Source: a virus. From it: a stretch of DNA of 40,240 nucleotides. Both the position numbers and the translations under genes were made by a program. Positions 5,292 to 13,843 of this stretch are shown here, in pieces; position 1 is the stretch's first letter; each line of letters starts with the position of its first letter. Location: positions 1 through 40,240 of the IMG/VR virus record IMGVR_UViG_3300027851_000063. The stretch is one strand, 5' to 3'. Under the pieces are notes generated by a model. It was not told where the DNA came from, searched no databases, and saw only the letters and a program-made list of their open reading frames with translations.

Positions 5292-5813
5292 ATGAAAGTA
5301 AAAGTAACAATTGACCTGGCAGACAAGGCACAGGCGGCAGCATTTCAAAACCTTGTAAGCGCACAGGCGGCAGCGGCACAAAAGCCGAGCAGGCTAAGTG
5401 TAGCCCACGCTGAAGCCATAGCCGCAATTAAATCATTGCCGGATGCCGAGGAACAAGAGCATAGCGAAGACGTTGCCACCCTTACGCAACCCGCTACAAA
5501 GAAAACCCGTGCGCCACGTAAAACGCAAGCAACCGAAGAGCAGCCCGTAGATACCGCCGCGGCTGAAAACGTTGAGGTAAACGAACCTGAAGAGGTTACC
5601 CCTGCCGCTGAAACAACTGAAGAAGAAGCCCAGCAAGAGCAGAATGATAGTGAATACACAATTGACGAATTGCGCCAACGTGTAGCCGATAATGTGAACG
5701 CTCACAGGGTTGCCATTAAAGCGAAGTTAAGCGAATTAGGGGCAGCAAGCGTTACTTTGCTCGCTAAGGAGAACTACCCGGCATTTATGGCCTTCTTAAA
5801 CACCCTTAAATAA
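5292..5813 (+). CDS. Acidic-linker protein with conserved C-terminal helix domain, unknown function
   Basis: A 173-residue protein in three parts: a helical N-terminus rich in Ala and Gln (residues 1-50); a disordered linker rich in Glu, Thr, Pro and Ala with a short basic stretch TKKTRAPRKT; and a compact C-terminal domain of about 50 residues running from TIDELRQRVADN to NYPAFMAFLNTLK. That C-terminal pattern occurs, to my knowledge, at the end of unrelated phage replication-region proteins in several host phyla, but its function is unknown to me. The gene starts in the TAAACCATG context and is coupled by TAATG to the DUF2800 nuclease gene, suggesting the two products act together. Confidence 0.7.
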   Translation: MKVKVTIDLADKAQAAAFQNLVSAQAAAAQKPSRLSVAHAEAIAAIKSLPDAEEQEHSEDVATLTQPATKKTRAPRKTQATEEQPVDTAAAENVEVNEPEEVTPAAETTEEEAQQEQNDSEYTIDELRQRVADNVNAHRVAIKAKLSELGAASVTLLAKENYPAFMAFLNTLK

Positions 5814-7018
5814 TGGACGCGGTAGACCACGGAGCGCGGAAGCACGCCCTGCTTTCGGCTTCGTCTGCCTCCCGCTGGCTGGCCTGCACACCCAGTGCCC
5901 GGCTTGAAGATAAGTTCATGCAATCCAATAAGGAGAAGCCAAACGTATTTGCTGACGAGGGAACTCTGGCGCATGAGATAGCCGACTTAATTTTAAAGCG
6001 GTATGCTAAACAAATAACACCAAAAGTGTATGAAGCAGAAGCAGCAAAACTAAAGAAAAATCCGCTGTTCTATAAGGAAATGATGGGCGAGGTAGAGCAA
6101 TATGTGGAGTTAGTTGTAGAAACCTACGGCGCAGCAAAACACGAAGACCCCGCAGCCCTATTATTTATCGAAGAACGTTTAGATTTTTCGCACCTGGTAG
6201 AGCAGGGCTTCGGTACGGGGGATGCCTGTATAATTTCTAACGGTGTGCTTGAGGTTATCGACCTGAAATTTGGTAAAGGTGTAAAAGTTGATGCCGACAA
6301 TAACCCGCAGCTTATGCTATACGGTGCCGGGGCTTTAGCCGCCTACGATTTCCTTTACGACATTCACACGGTACGCCTTACAATTGTGCAGCCACGGCTT
6401 GACCACGTATCGACGTGGGATATAAGCGTACAGGACTTAGAAGCGTGGGGGCAGAAAGTGGTAAGGCCGCAAGCCGCTAAGGCGTACGCCGGTAAAGGTA
6501 AGCAGGTTGCAGGCGACCACTGCAAATTTTGCAAAGTAAAAGCGATGTGCGCTACACTTGCCAGCGTTAACGTGAAACTTGCACAGCACGAATTTAAAGA
6601 CCCGCACTATTTAACCGACCAGCAGATAGTCGATGTATTCAAGCAAATACCTATGTTGGTAGACTGGGCTAACGCCGTGGGCGATCACCTTCTACAGCAA
6701 GCTCTACAAGGCAAAAAGGTACATGGCTATAAAGTTGTCGAGGGCAGGAGTAACAGGCGTTGGGTAGACGAAGAGCAAGTGGAAACCGTTTTAAAAGACC
6801 ACAGTTTCTTAGAAGAGTCTGAATATACCGTTAAAAAACTTGCAGGCATACCAGCGATTGAGAAGCTATTAGGCAAAAAAGAATTTACTGAAACGCTGGG
6901 CAAGCTGGTAGAGCAGCCAACAGGTAAGCCTACGCTTGTACCTGATACGGATAAGCGGCCAGCGTTCGACAGAACAGCCGATGCAGTAAAGTATCTGCTC
7001 GACAATTCAGAAGATTAA
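5813..7018 (+). CDS. DUF2800 family RecB/Cas4-like nuclease
   Basis: A 401-residue protein of the DUF2800 family (PD-(D/E)XK nuclease fold). The N-terminal phrase LLSASSASRWLACTPSARLE is the family hallmark. Nuclease motifs are visible: His54 in GTLAHE, Asp137 in GTGD, Asp150 and Lys152 in VIDLKFGKG, and Gln166 with Tyr170 in NNPQLMLY. Cys25 together with Cys237, Cys240 and Cys246 (CKFCKVKAMC) gives the one-plus-three arrangement of iron-sulfur Cas4/AddB-type enzymes. It is expected to process DNA ends during replication or recombination, and it precedes the DUF2815 ssDNA-binding protein as in related replication cassettes. It starts by TAATG overlap. Confidence 0.88.
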   Translation: MDAVDHGARKHALLSASSASRWLACTPSARLEDKFMQSNKEKPNVFADEGTLAHEIADLILKRYAKQITPKVYEAEAAKLKKNPLFYKEMMGEVEQYVELVVETYGAAKHEDPAALLFIEERLDFSHLVEQGFGTGDACIISNGVLEVIDLKFGKGVKVDADNNPQLMLYGAGALAAYDFLYDIHTVRLTIVQPRLDHVSTWDISVQDLEAWGQKVVRPQAAKAYAGKGKQVAGDHCKFCKVKAMCATLASVNVKLAQHEFKDPHYLTDQQIVDVFKQIPMLVDWANAVGDHLLQQALQGKKVHGYKVVEGRSNRRWVDEEQVETVLKDHSFLEESEYTVKKLAGIPAIEKLLGKKEFTETLGKLVEQPTGKPTLVPDTDKRPAFDRTADAVKYLLDNSED

Positions 7019-7046
7019 AATTATTTTTATAAAAAAGTAAAAATAA

Positions 7047-7078
7047 TTTTGGCTAATTAAAAATAAAATGTACATTTA
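7047..7078 (+). promoter_or_regulatory. Bacteroidota-type promoter before ssDNA-binding gene
   Basis: TTTTG at 7047-7051 and TACATTTA at 7071-7078 are separated by 19 bases; the -7 element deviates from TAnnTTTG only in its last base. The ATG at 7111 lies 32 bases downstream, in a strongly AT-rich leader. A dedicated promoter suits a protein needed in high amounts, such as an ssDNA-binding protein. Confidence 0.72.
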
Positions 7079-7110
7079 CAAAAATTAATAATAACAAAAA
7101 AGCAGTAAAA

Positions 7111-7659
7111 ATGTTAAACAGTGTAACACGTGTAAAAACAGGAAAAGTAAGATTTAGTTATCCTAACTTATTTAAGGCAAGAGCCATGCAGGAGGGGCAG
7201 ACCCCTAAGTTTACGGTATCTATTTTGATACCAAAAACAGACACAGTAACCCTGGACAAAGTAAAAGCCGCTATCGCAGCAGCTGAGGCAGCGGGGAAAG
7301 CCAAGTATGGCGCGGCCTTTAAGATTAAGCCAAAAGACCACCCGCTAAAGGATGGAGACGTTGAAAAAGGAGACGACCCGGTTTACAAAGGACAAATGTA
7401 CCTTAGTGCAAAGTCCATAACTAAACCCGCCGTACTTGACGAGAACGGCCAGTCTATTATATCGGCAGACGATTTCTATGCCGGTTGCTATGGACGCTCT
7501 ATTGTAGACTTCTACCCGTATAACGTAAATCTAAACGCTGGCGTAGCTACAGGCTTGCAGGCTGTTCAGTTTACAGAACACGGCGAAAGATTAGCCGGTG
7601 GGCTATCTGAGGAAGAGGCTGCCAACGTCTTTGCAGAAGACAGTGACGATATTTTGTAG
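7111..7659 (+). CDS. DUF2815 family single-stranded DNA-binding protein
   Basis: A 182-residue protein of the DUF2815 family, which includes the phage Enc34 ssDNA-binding protein and folds as an OB barrel. Family features: an N-terminal VRFSYPNLFKARA; KFTVSILIPKTD; the middle phrase PLKDGDVEKGDDPVYKGQMY; DFYAGCYGRSIVDFYPYN; and AGVATGLQAVQFTEHGERLAGG. The acidic C-terminal tail ending in DSDDIL is like the protein-interaction tails of SSBs and may recruit the polymerase or helicase. It has its own promoter upstream and a terminator directly after it, so it forms a separate transcription unit between the nuclease and the polymerase. Confidence 0.9.
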   Translation: MLNSVTRVKTGKVRFSYPNLFKARAMQEGQTPKFTVSILIPKTDTVTLDKVKAAIAAAEAAGKAKYGAAFKIKPKDHPLKDGDVEKGDDPVYKGQMYLSAKSITKPAVLDENGQSIISADDFYAGCYGRSIVDFYPYNVNLNAGVATGLQAVQFTEHGERLAGGLSEEEAANVFAEDSDDIL

Positions 7660-7668
7660 TTAACCGCT

Positions 7669-7699
7669 TAGGGCGTGCGTATTTAAACGCCCTATTTTT
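7669..7699 (+). terminator. Rho-independent terminator after ssDNA-binding gene
   Basis: TAGGGCGT (7669-7676) pairs with ACGCCCTA (7687-7694) over eight base pairs with a ten-base loop, then TTTTTA. It separates the ssDNA-binding gene from the tRNA-like element and polymerase gene. With no promoter visible between here and 7788, some read-through must feed the polymerase gene, so this may be a partial terminator. Confidence 0.82.
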
Positions 7700-7704
7700 A
7701 TACT

Positions 7705-7773
7705 GGGGCGGTAGCTAATTGGTAAGTCGCATTTTGGCCAAATGAGGTGTAGGTTCGAGTCCTGCCCGCTCCA
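7705..7773 (+). tRNA. tRNA-like element, degenerate, isotype uncertain
   Basis: The acceptor stem is complete: GGGGCGG (7705-7711) pairs with CCGCTCC (7766-7772) with one G-T wobble, followed by A7773. The T arm is canonical: GTAGG/CCTGC around loop TTCGAGT. The D region has the TAGCT-AATTGGT form but only a three-pair stem. The anticodon arm is the weak part: GCATT-TTGGCCA-AATGA gives a seven-base loop with anticodon GGC (Ala) but a mismatched first pair, whereas CATTT-TGGCC-AAATG pairs fully but leaves a five-base loop. At 69 bases it is shorter than a normal tRNA, and CCA is not encoded (ACAA follows). It may be a decayed tRNA, a shortened functional one or a tRNA mimic. It lies 14 bases before the polymerase gene. 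Confidence 0.6.
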
Positions 7774-7787
7774 CAAATTTTCAAACC

Positions 7788-9746
7788 ATGAAACTTCACA
7801 TCGACATTGAAACGTTTGCTTCTGAAATATTGACGGGGCAAAAAAGCGTTGGCGCCTATAAGTACTTCGAGTCACCCGACTTTGAGATATTAATGGTAGC
7901 CTATGCGTTTGACGACAACCCCGTAGAATTAGTAGACCTTGCAGCGGGTGAGGTATTGCCTGAGTTTTTTATCTACTCCCTAACCGACCCGCTGGTAGAG
8001 AAGTATGCCCATAACGCTAACTTCGAGCGTAACGCATTCAAGGCTTACGGCTATGAATCGGATATATCCGAATGGCGTTGTACGGCAATTAAATCGCTGT
8101 ATTGCGGTTTGCCGCAATCCCTGGATATGGTAAGTAAAGCCCTAAAGCTGGAAGAGAAAGGAAAATTATCAACAGGTAAAGCCCTGATTCGATATTTTTC
8201 TGTACCTTGTAAGCCCTCAAAAGCTAACGGTATGCGCAGCAGGAACTTTTATTTTCACGATCCCGTAAAATGGGAAGAGTTTAAACGCTACTGTATTGCC
8301 GACGTTGAAGCCGAAAGGGAAATTTGCTCACGGCTTTCGCACTTTGAAATACCTGAGATTGAGCAAAAGGCGTATACCCTTGACCAGAAGATAAACGACC
8401 GCGGCGTGCGTATAGATACGCAACTGGCAAGCATAGCGGTAGCAACGGATAAACGATTTAGCGAAGAGCTAACGGTGCGCATAAAAGAATTGACCGGCCT
8501 AAAGAACCCAAAAAGCCCGGCGCAGTTAAAGAAGTGGTTAAGCGATGCAACAGGCACAAACATATCAAGCCTTACTAAAGCAGCAGTAAACGACCTACTT
8601 ACTGAAACAACTGACGGGGCTGTTTTAGAGGTTCTACGGGCGCGGCAAATGCTTTCCAAAACGTCGATAAAGAAGTATTTGAAAATGATGGACTGCGTAT
8701 GTGCAGACGGCAGGGCGCGAGGGCTATTCCAGTTTTACGGAGCAAACCGCACCGGCCGCTGGGCAGGCAGGTTAATACAGTTGCAGAACCTGGCACGTAA
8801 CCACATGGCTAATTTAGACGAGGTACGAGCCATGCTGTCTTTAAATGAGCATAAAAAGTTTTTGTATTTAGTAGACAGCGTGCCGCAGGCACTATCAGAG
8901 CTTGTCCGTACGGCCTTAATACCTTCAGAGGGTAAGACCTTTGCCGTGTCGGATTTCAGCGCCATAGAAGCCCGGGTGTTGTCGTGGCTGGCTAATGAAA
9001 AGTGGCGGCTTGACGTGTTCAGCACGCATGGTAAAATATATGAAGCGTCTGCCGCAATGATGTTCAATATACCCCTTGAAAGTATTGGCAAAGGTTCAGA
9101 GTACAGGCAGCGGGGTAAAGTGGCAGAGCTTGCACTTGGCTACCAGGGCGGCAAGGGTGCCATGGCAACGATGGACACAGAAAAGAAAATACCGGTACAT
9201 GAGTACCAAATGATTGTGGATAAGTGGCGCAAGGCAAACCCTGAGATAGTGAAGCTGTGGAAAAAGGTAAATGATTATGCAATCCATGCTTTAGAAAATC
9301 CCGGCAAACGTTTTAAGCTCGATAAATTAACATTCGAGTATTCGCAAAAGGCGTTACAAATCGGCCTACCTTCGGGGCGTAAACTATTTTACTGGGATGC
9401 TAAACTGGTACCCGGTAAATTCGGCGGCAGTTCTATAGCGTATATGGGTATGGAGCAAACTAAAAAGGTATGGGGGCGTATTGACACCTACGGCGGCAAG
9501 CTGGTAGAGAATATAGTACAGGCCATATCCCGTGATTTACTTTCTGAGTGTATGCTGCGGGTAGATGCCGGCGGTTTTCCTATCTGTATGCACATACATG
9601 ATGAGATAGTTCCGGAAGTACCTGCCTGCGATGCAGAGGACAGTCTTAAAATTATTGAACAACTAATGTGTGAAGTGCCAAGCTGGGCAGCAGGGTTGCC
9701 GCTTAACGCAGACGGATATATAACAAATTTTTATAAAAAGGAATAA
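7788..9746 (+). CDS. Family A DNA polymerase with 3'-5' exonuclease domain
   Basis: A 652-residue replicative polymerase. The N-terminal exonuclease begins LHIDIETFAS, with Asp6 and Glu8 as metal ligands, and continues with HNANFERNAF near residue 75. Polymerase motif A is SDFSAIEARVLSWL with Asp389. Motif B follows near residues 440-455, from RQRGKVAEL to the LGYQGG phrase. Motif C is HIHDEIVPE with Asp605 and Glu606. The template-side phrase ANRTGRWAGRLIQLQNLAR is also present. This matches the phage Pol I group that travels with DUF2800, DUF2815 and VapE genes. The start context is CAAACCATG. It is coupled to the methyltransferase gene by TAATG. Confidence 0.96.
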   Translation: MKLHIDIETFASEILTGQKSVGAYKYFESPDFEILMVAYAFDDNPVELVDLAAGEVLPEFFIYSLTDPLVEKYAHNANFERNAFKAYGYESDISEWRCTAIKSLYCGLPQSLDMVSKALKLEEKGKLSTGKALIRYFSVPCKPSKANGMRSRNFYFHDPVKWEEFKRYCIADVEAEREICSRLSHFEIPEIEQKAYTLDQKINDRGVRIDTQLASIAVATDKRFSEELTVRIKELTGLKNPKSPAQLKKWLSDATGTNISSLTKAAVNDLLTETTDGAVLEVLRARQMLSKTSIKKYLKMMDCVCADGRARGLFQFYGANRTGRWAGRLIQLQNLARNHMANLDEVRAMLSLNEHKKFLYLVDSVPQALSELVRTALIPSEGKTFAVSDFSAIEARVLSWLANEKWRLDVFSTHGKIYEASAAMMFNIPLESIGKGSEYRQRGKVAELALGYQGGKGAMATMDTEKKIPVHEYQMIVDKWRKANPEIVKLWKKVNDYAIHALENPGKRFKLDKLTFEYSQKALQIGLPSGRKLFYWDAKLVPGKFGGSSIAYMGMEQTKKVWGRIDTYGGKLVENIVQAISRDLLSECMLRVDAGGFPICMHIHDEIVPEVPACDAEDSLKIIEQLMCEVPSWAAGLPLNADGYITNFYKKE

Positions 9747-10468
9747 TGAAACACGCTGTACACTTAGGCGACTGCCTCGATATAATGAAAAGCATACCGA
9801 CTGGCAGCATAGATATGATACTTTGCGATTTGCCGTATGGTACTACCGCCTGTAACTGGGATAGTGTTATTCCCTTTGCGCCTTTATGGAAGCAGTATGG
9901 AAGAATTATAAAACCTAACGGCGCTATAGGGCTTACTGCAAATGAGCCTTTTGCCACTGTTTTGAGAATGAGTAATTTTAAAAATTATAGATATGACTGG
10001 ATATGGAATAAAAAATTCGCCGGTTCTTTTGGTATAGCTAAATACCAACCTATGCGTATACATGAAAACGTGTGCGTATTTTATAAAAAAGCACCAACAT
10101 ATAACAGGCAAATGGTAAAGCGAGATAAGCCGATACATAAAGGCGGTAATGGAAACTCTGAAAGCGGGCAGTTAAATAAAAAGATTGAGGGCTTTAAAAA
10201 AAGTTATGACGAAAAATGCCCGGAAACTATATTAAATTTTAATGTGAGAGAAGGTCGAGGTCTACATCCAACCCAAAAACCTGTAGCGCTTTTCGAGTAC
10301 CTGATTAAAACCTACACAAACGAAGGGGATACTGTTCTCGATAACTGCGCGGGCTCAGGTACTACTGGCGTAGCCTGTGAAAATACCGGCCGTAACTCTA
10401 TACTTATAGAGAAGGAACAGAAGTATTACGATATCATTTTAAACCGCCTTTACCCTGATTTATTTTAA
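9746..10468 (+). CDS. Beta-class DNA methyltransferase (N4-cytosine or N6-adenine)
   Basis: A 240-residue enzyme of the N6_N4 methyltransferase family. The catalytic motif comes first as DLPYGTT (residues 28-34), a Leu variant of DPPY seen in several phage enzymes. HPTQKPVALFEYLI (174-187) and the SAM-binding CAGSGTTG (201-208) follow, the order of the beta class. It has a short variable region for DNA recognition and no partner restriction gene nearby, so it is an orphan methylase, probably protecting phage DNA or regulating replication. The target sequence cannot be deduced. It starts in a TAATG overlap with the polymerase gene, so it is made together with the replication enzymes. Confidence 0.92.
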   Translation: MKHAVHLGDCLDIMKSIPTGSIDMILCDLPYGTTACNWDSVIPFAPLWKQYGRIIKPNGAIGLTANEPFATVLRMSNFKNYRYDWIWNKKFAGSFGIAKYQPMRIHENVCVFYKKAPTYNRQMVKRDKPIHKGGNGNSESGQLNKKIEGFKKSYDEKCPETILNFNVREGRGLHPTQKPVALFEYLIKTYTNEGDTVLDNCAGSGTTGVACENTGRNSILIEKEQKYYDIILNRLYPDLF

Positions 10469-10471
10469 ACC

Positions 10472-12868
10472 ATGACAGATAAAATAAACATAGCAACCGG
10501 CTTGCGGTACAACTCGCCAAGCTGGAAAAATAAAAAGGTTACGTGGCCTGAACTTGTGCAAAGGTTAAGCGAAACTGTAAAGACTAACGAAACACTTAAA
10601 GAGTTTTTAGGCGCAACCCGGGAAGAGCAACTGCGTATTAAAGACGTAGGCGGTTTTGTGGGGGGCTACCTAAGAGGCGGTAAGCGTAAGCACGACACCG
10701 TTGTACACCGCCAACTGCTTACGCTCGATATAGATTTCGCGCATAAAGATTTTTGGGATGACTTTACATTAATGATGGACTGCGCCGCCGTGCTGCATGC
10801 CACGCATAAGCATTGCGAGGCTTCGCCCCGTTACCGCCTAATCATACCGCTTAACCGCGAATGTACGCCCGACGAATACGTGGCTGCAGGCCGTAAGGTT
10901 GCCGGGGATTTAGGTATTGACCTTTTCGACAACACTACGTTCGAGCCTAACCGCCTAATGTTTTGGCCTTCTACTCCTAAGGATATGGAGTACTACTTTA
11001 AAACGCAATCGGGCCCGGCTGTAGACGTTGATGAGGTACTTGCCACTTATGCCGACTGGAAGGACAGCAGCCTGTGGCCTACCTCGCAAACCAAGTTCGA
11101 CCAGGTACGGGCGCATGCCGATAAGCAGGAAGACCCCGAAACTAAAAAAGGTATTGTAGGCGCATTCTGTAGGGCGTACACCATGACTGAGGCAATTACT
11201 AAATTCCTTACCGAAGAGTACGAACCTACCGACGTAGAGAATAGGTACACTTATACCAAAAGCACGACGGCGGCAGGGCTTATTGTATACGATGATAAGT
11301 TCGCCTTCTCGCACCACGGCACCGACCCGTGCAGTGGCAAGCTGTCAAACGCTTTCGACCTGGTACGCGTGCACCGCTTCGGGCATTTAGACGAAGGCGC
11401 CACCAGTGGGAAGGCTACTAAAAGCTACAAGGCTATGGACGACTTCGCCCGTGAGGACAAAGTGGTGCGTAAGCTAATAGCCTCCGATGCTATAAGCGAA
11501 GCACGTTACGACTTTAACGAGGACATGCCCGAAGACATAAGTGAAGCAGACCCCGAAGCGGAGGACATAACCTGGATGCAGGATTTAGAAATCGACGGTC
11601 GTAAAAATTACCTGTCAAGTGCCACAAACCTCAACTTAATATTTGCCAACGACCACCGGCTTAAAAAGCTGTTCAGATTAAACGACTTTGATAGTAAACG
11701 ATATGTGTTTAATAACCTGCCGTGGCGTAAAGTGCCGAAGCCTGAGCCTGTACGCAATGTAGACTACTCCGGCATCCGGAACTACATCGAAAGTATCTAC
11801 GGCATTACCGGAGCGCAAAAGATTGAGGACAGTATAAGCCTTGAGTTTGAAAAAAACCGCTTTCACCCGGTAGTAGACTACCTAAGGGGTTTAACATGGG
11901 ACGGCGTGCAGCGTATCGATACGCTACTGATAAACCTGTTCGGGGCAGAAGATACCCGGTACACCCGTGAGGCTATGCGTAAATGGCTTGTAGGCGGTGT
12001 TGCACGTGTGATGCAGCCAGGCATTAAGTTCGAGCTTGTACTGGTATTGGTAGGCGCGCAGATACAAGGGGCGGGTAAAAGTTCGTTCCTGAAAGCGTTA
12101 GGCCGTCAATGGTTTAGTGATAGCTTCAGCACGCTACAGGGCAAAGAGTCTTTCGAGCAGTTGCAGGGCGCATGGATTATTGAAATGGCAGAACTTGCAG
12201 GGCTTAAGAACGCCGAAGTAGAAGGCATACGCCACTTCATATCTAAACAAGAGGACACGTTCAGGCCTGCATACGGCAGGACAACTGAAACCTATCCGCG
12301 CCAAAGTATATTCGGCGGCACCACAAACCGCCGTGACTTCCTGAAAGACCCAGTAGGCAACCGCCGCTTCATGCCTATAGACACCAAACCCGTGAAGCTG
12401 GTAGATAACCCCGAGTTGTGGCAGTTCATAAATGACGAGGCTACTATTAACCAGGTATGGGCAGAAGCCGTAACGCTGTACAAAGCCAAAGAGCCGCTAT
12501 ACCTTAGCCGCGAAGCGGAAGAGATTGCAGCCGTTGAGCAAATGAAGCACAGCGAAACAGACGAACGCAAGGGCATAATAGAGCAATACCTTAGCACTCC
12601 TGTATCTACTGACTGGGATACTAAAGACGAGTTAGAGCGAAGGGCTTATTTAGCTGACCCGCTTGTAAAAGGTACGGTAGTAAGGGAGTACGTTTGCACC
12701 GCTGAGATATGGTGTGAATGCTTAGGCAAAAAACGTGAAGACCTTGACCCGTACAAAAGTAGGGAACTGAATACGATAGTCAGAAATATAGAAGGCTGGG
12801 AGTTTATCAATTCAACACGTAACTTTAGCCTTTACGGCAAACAGAAATATTATCAACTTAAAAAATAA
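10472..12868 (+). CDS. Primase-helicase: PrimPol-like N-terminus and VapE-type ATPase
   Basis: A 798-residue replication protein. The N-terminal third resembles an archaeo-eukaryotic primase: LTLDIDFA with Asp86 and Asp88, a THKH near residue 112 and RYRLIIPLNR. The middle is a linker region. The C-terminal half is the virulence-associated-E P-loop ATPase, with VLVLVGAQIQGAGKSS around residues 524-538 (Lys536 in Walker A), a Walker B WIIEMAEL and the downstream phrases YGRTTETYPRQSIFGGTTNR and GNRRFMPID. It would prime and unwind DNA for the family A polymerase encoded upstream. The start is in the context TTTTAAACCATG, three bases after the methylase stop. Confidence 0.9.
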   Translation: MTDKINIATGLRYNSPSWKNKKVTWPELVQRLSETVKTNETLKEFLGATREEQLRIKDVGGFVGGYLRGGKRKHDTVVHRQLLTLDIDFAHKDFWDDFTLMMDCAAVLHATHKHCEASPRYRLIIPLNRECTPDEYVAAGRKVAGDLGIDLFDNTTFEPNRLMFWPSTPKDMEYYFKTQSGPAVDVDEVLATYADWKDSSLWPTSQTKFDQVRAHADKQEDPETKKGIVGAFCRAYTMTEAITKFLTEEYEPTDVENRYTYTKSTTAAGLIVYDDKFAFSHHGTDPCSGKLSNAFDLVRVHRFGHLDEGATSGKATKSYKAMDDFAREDKVVRKLIASDAISEARYDFNEDMPEDISEADPEAEDITWMQDLEIDGRKNYLSSATNLNLIFANDHRLKKLFRLNDFDSKRYVFNNLPWRKVPKPEPVRNVDYSGIRNYIESIYGITGAQKIEDSISLEFEKNRFHPVVDYLRGLTWDGVQRIDTLLINLFGAEDTRYTREAMRKWLVGGVARVMQPGIKFELVLVLVGAQIQGAGKSSFLKALGRQWFSDSFSTLQGKESFEQLQGAWIIEMAELAGLKNAEVEGIRHFISKQEDTFRPAYGRTTETYPRQSIFGGTTNRRDFLKDPVGNRRFMPIDTKPVKLVDNPELWQFINDEATINQVWAEAVTLYKAKEPLYLSREAEEIAAVEQMKHSETDERKGIIEQYLSTPVSTDWDTKDELERRAYLADPLVKGTVVREYVCTAEIWCECLGKKREDLDPYKSRELNTIVRNIEGWEFINSTRNFSLYGKQKYYQLKK

Positions 12869-12873
12869 AAACC

Positions 12874-13275
12874 ATGAAATCAAAAGACTTTCGCAAAGGC
12901 AACTTTGTAAAAAATAAGGAACTCGATATTTTTAAAGTTGGACACGTAGAACTTGAAGCGCGCCATATTTATGAAATGGCAGTTAAAGAGTCTGCGCAAG
13001 GTTATGCAGGTTATGTGGATAAATTTAAACGTATTCCGATAACAGAAAATTATCTAAAGGCTTTTGGTTTTGAAAAGCTTACAGATAAAAATACAGGATT
13101 TAAACAGTCGTCATATTCTTTAGATAACGGAGCCTTAATTGTTAATTTCGATAGCGGCGTACTTGAAGTAGATTTTTATAGGGGTTTAAATTATAGATAC
13201 GTGCATCAGCTGCAAAATTTATACTATGCTTTAACGGGTAAAGAGCTTATGTATGACACTACAAAGCAAAATTAA
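12874..13275 (+). CDS. Conserved Bacteroidota phage/prophage protein, unknown function
   Basis: A 133-residue protein. The layout MKSKDFRKGNFV, then an RIPITENYLKAFGFEKL phrase, then a VHQLQNLYYALTGKEL ending is one I recognise from many short proteins in Bacteroidota phages and mobile elements, but no function is known to me. It is predicted soluble, mixed alpha/beta. It starts in the context AAAAACCATG, five bases after the primase-helicase gene. Its last 23 bases overlap the ATG of a further small frame at 13253. The codon composition is AT-richer than that of the primase gene before it, which may reflect separate acquisition. Confidence 0.78.
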   Translation: MKSKDFRKGNFVKNKELDIFKVGHVELEARHIYEMAVKESAQGYAGYVDKFKRIPITENYLKAFGFEKLTDKNTGFKQSSYSLDNGALIVNFDSGVLEVDFYRGLNYRYVHQLQNLYYALTGKELMYDTTKQN

Positions 13276-13411
13276 CTTTGAAACCCCCGAAGAGTATGAG
13301 CAGTACCTTAAGCGAGAAAGTCGTTTGGAATTCATTGAAACGTACCGTAGAGGACGAGCTTCACGGATGGCTTATAAAGCTGCCTACAATCCATATAACA
13401 GGATTGCCTGA
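13253..13411 (+). CDS. Overlapping small frame (52 aa), tentative
   Basis: An ATG-initiated frame of 52 codons overlaps the end of the preceding gene by 23 bases and the first 116 bases of the VRR-NUC gene in a different frame. The product reads like a real protein: it begins MTLQSKINFETPEEYEQYLK and continues with an Arg-, Glu- and Tyr-rich helical stretch ending in YKAAYNPYNR. It bridges a gap that would otherwise separate two genes. Against it: it lacks the AAACC or TAATG start signals typical here and contains CGA and AGA codons that look less common in the surrounding genes. I list it as possible dual-frame coding. Confidence 0.38.
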   Translation: MTLQSKINFETPEEYEQYLKRESRLEFIETYRRGRASRMAYKAAYNPYNRIA

Positions 13412-13580
13412 CGGCATGGCGCTGTTACCCTGCGGGGTAGTTGTCTTCGTGGAAACGAAGCGCAAAGGCAAAACGCCGACAAAGATACAAACTTTAGTAC
13501 ATAACAAATTGCGCCGGCTGGGCTTCCGTGTTGAAGTGGCAGACACCGCCGAGCAGATTAAAAATATATTTAAACCATGA
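13296..13580 (+). CDS. VRR-NUC domain nuclease
   Basis: A 94-residue stand-alone VRR-NUC (PD-(D/E)XK) nuclease. Counting from the ATG at 13296, the motif residues are Glu7, Asp39 in TGLPDG, Glu53 and Lys55 in VETKRKGKTPT, and Gln65 in TKIQTLVHNKLRRLGF. Stand-alone enzymes of this type in phages act on branched DNA and usually lie, as here, between the VapE primase-helicase and the SNF2 helicase. A TTG at 13278 would add six residues, but the ATG gives the usual spacing to the first acidic residue. The stop overlaps the next start as ATGA. Confidence 0.88.
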   Translation: MSSTLSEKVVWNSLKRTVEDELHGWLIKLPTIHITGLPDGMALLPCGVVVFVETKRKGKTPTKIQTLVHNKLRRLGFRVEVADTAEQIKNIFKP

Positions 13581-13843
13581 GTCTATTTAAACATATAAAA
13601 GGAAAGGGTAAACCATTAAAGGTGGTAGCCATAAAACTTACTGACGAAGCTGATACTGAAGAATTAACACCTGGAAAAGAATACACCGTGACTGGGTACT
13701 TCGATAATTACTACTGTGAAGTATACGGCTGGGGTTGTGAAATTGACGGTAATACCGGAAAAAGCGAAAAGCTTATAAACGAGAAAAATGATTTTGAAGT
13801 GGTAGGCGGCAGCTGGGTAGTAACCGAAAGAGCACCGGAGTAA
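13577..13843 (+). CDS. Small beta-rich protein of unknown function (88 aa)
   Basis: An 88-residue protein with a beta-strand pattern: LKVVAIKLTD, then TPGKEYTVTGYFDNYYCEVY, then WGCEIDGN, and an FEVVGGSWVV ending. The TPGKEYTVTG phrase resembles small SH3-like phage proteins with a GKxYxV strand, but I cannot assign a family or function. It is coupled at both ends, by ATGA with the VRR-NUC gene and by TAATG with the helicase gene, so it is made with the DNA-processing enzymes and may be an accessory of one of them. It starts in the TTTAAACCATG context. Confidence 0.72.
   Translation: MSLFKHIKGKGKPLKVVAIKLTDEADTEELTPGKEYTVTGYFDNYYCEVYGWGCEIDGNTGKSEKLINEKNDFEVVGGSWVVTERAPE

Noticed and set aside
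5345-5659. Long minus-strand frame opposite the acidic-linker gene
   Set aside because: Its Ser/Cys/Val-rich text is the antisense of a low-complexity Glu/Ala/Thr coding region, with no start signal and no minus-strand promoter; the + strand gene explains it.
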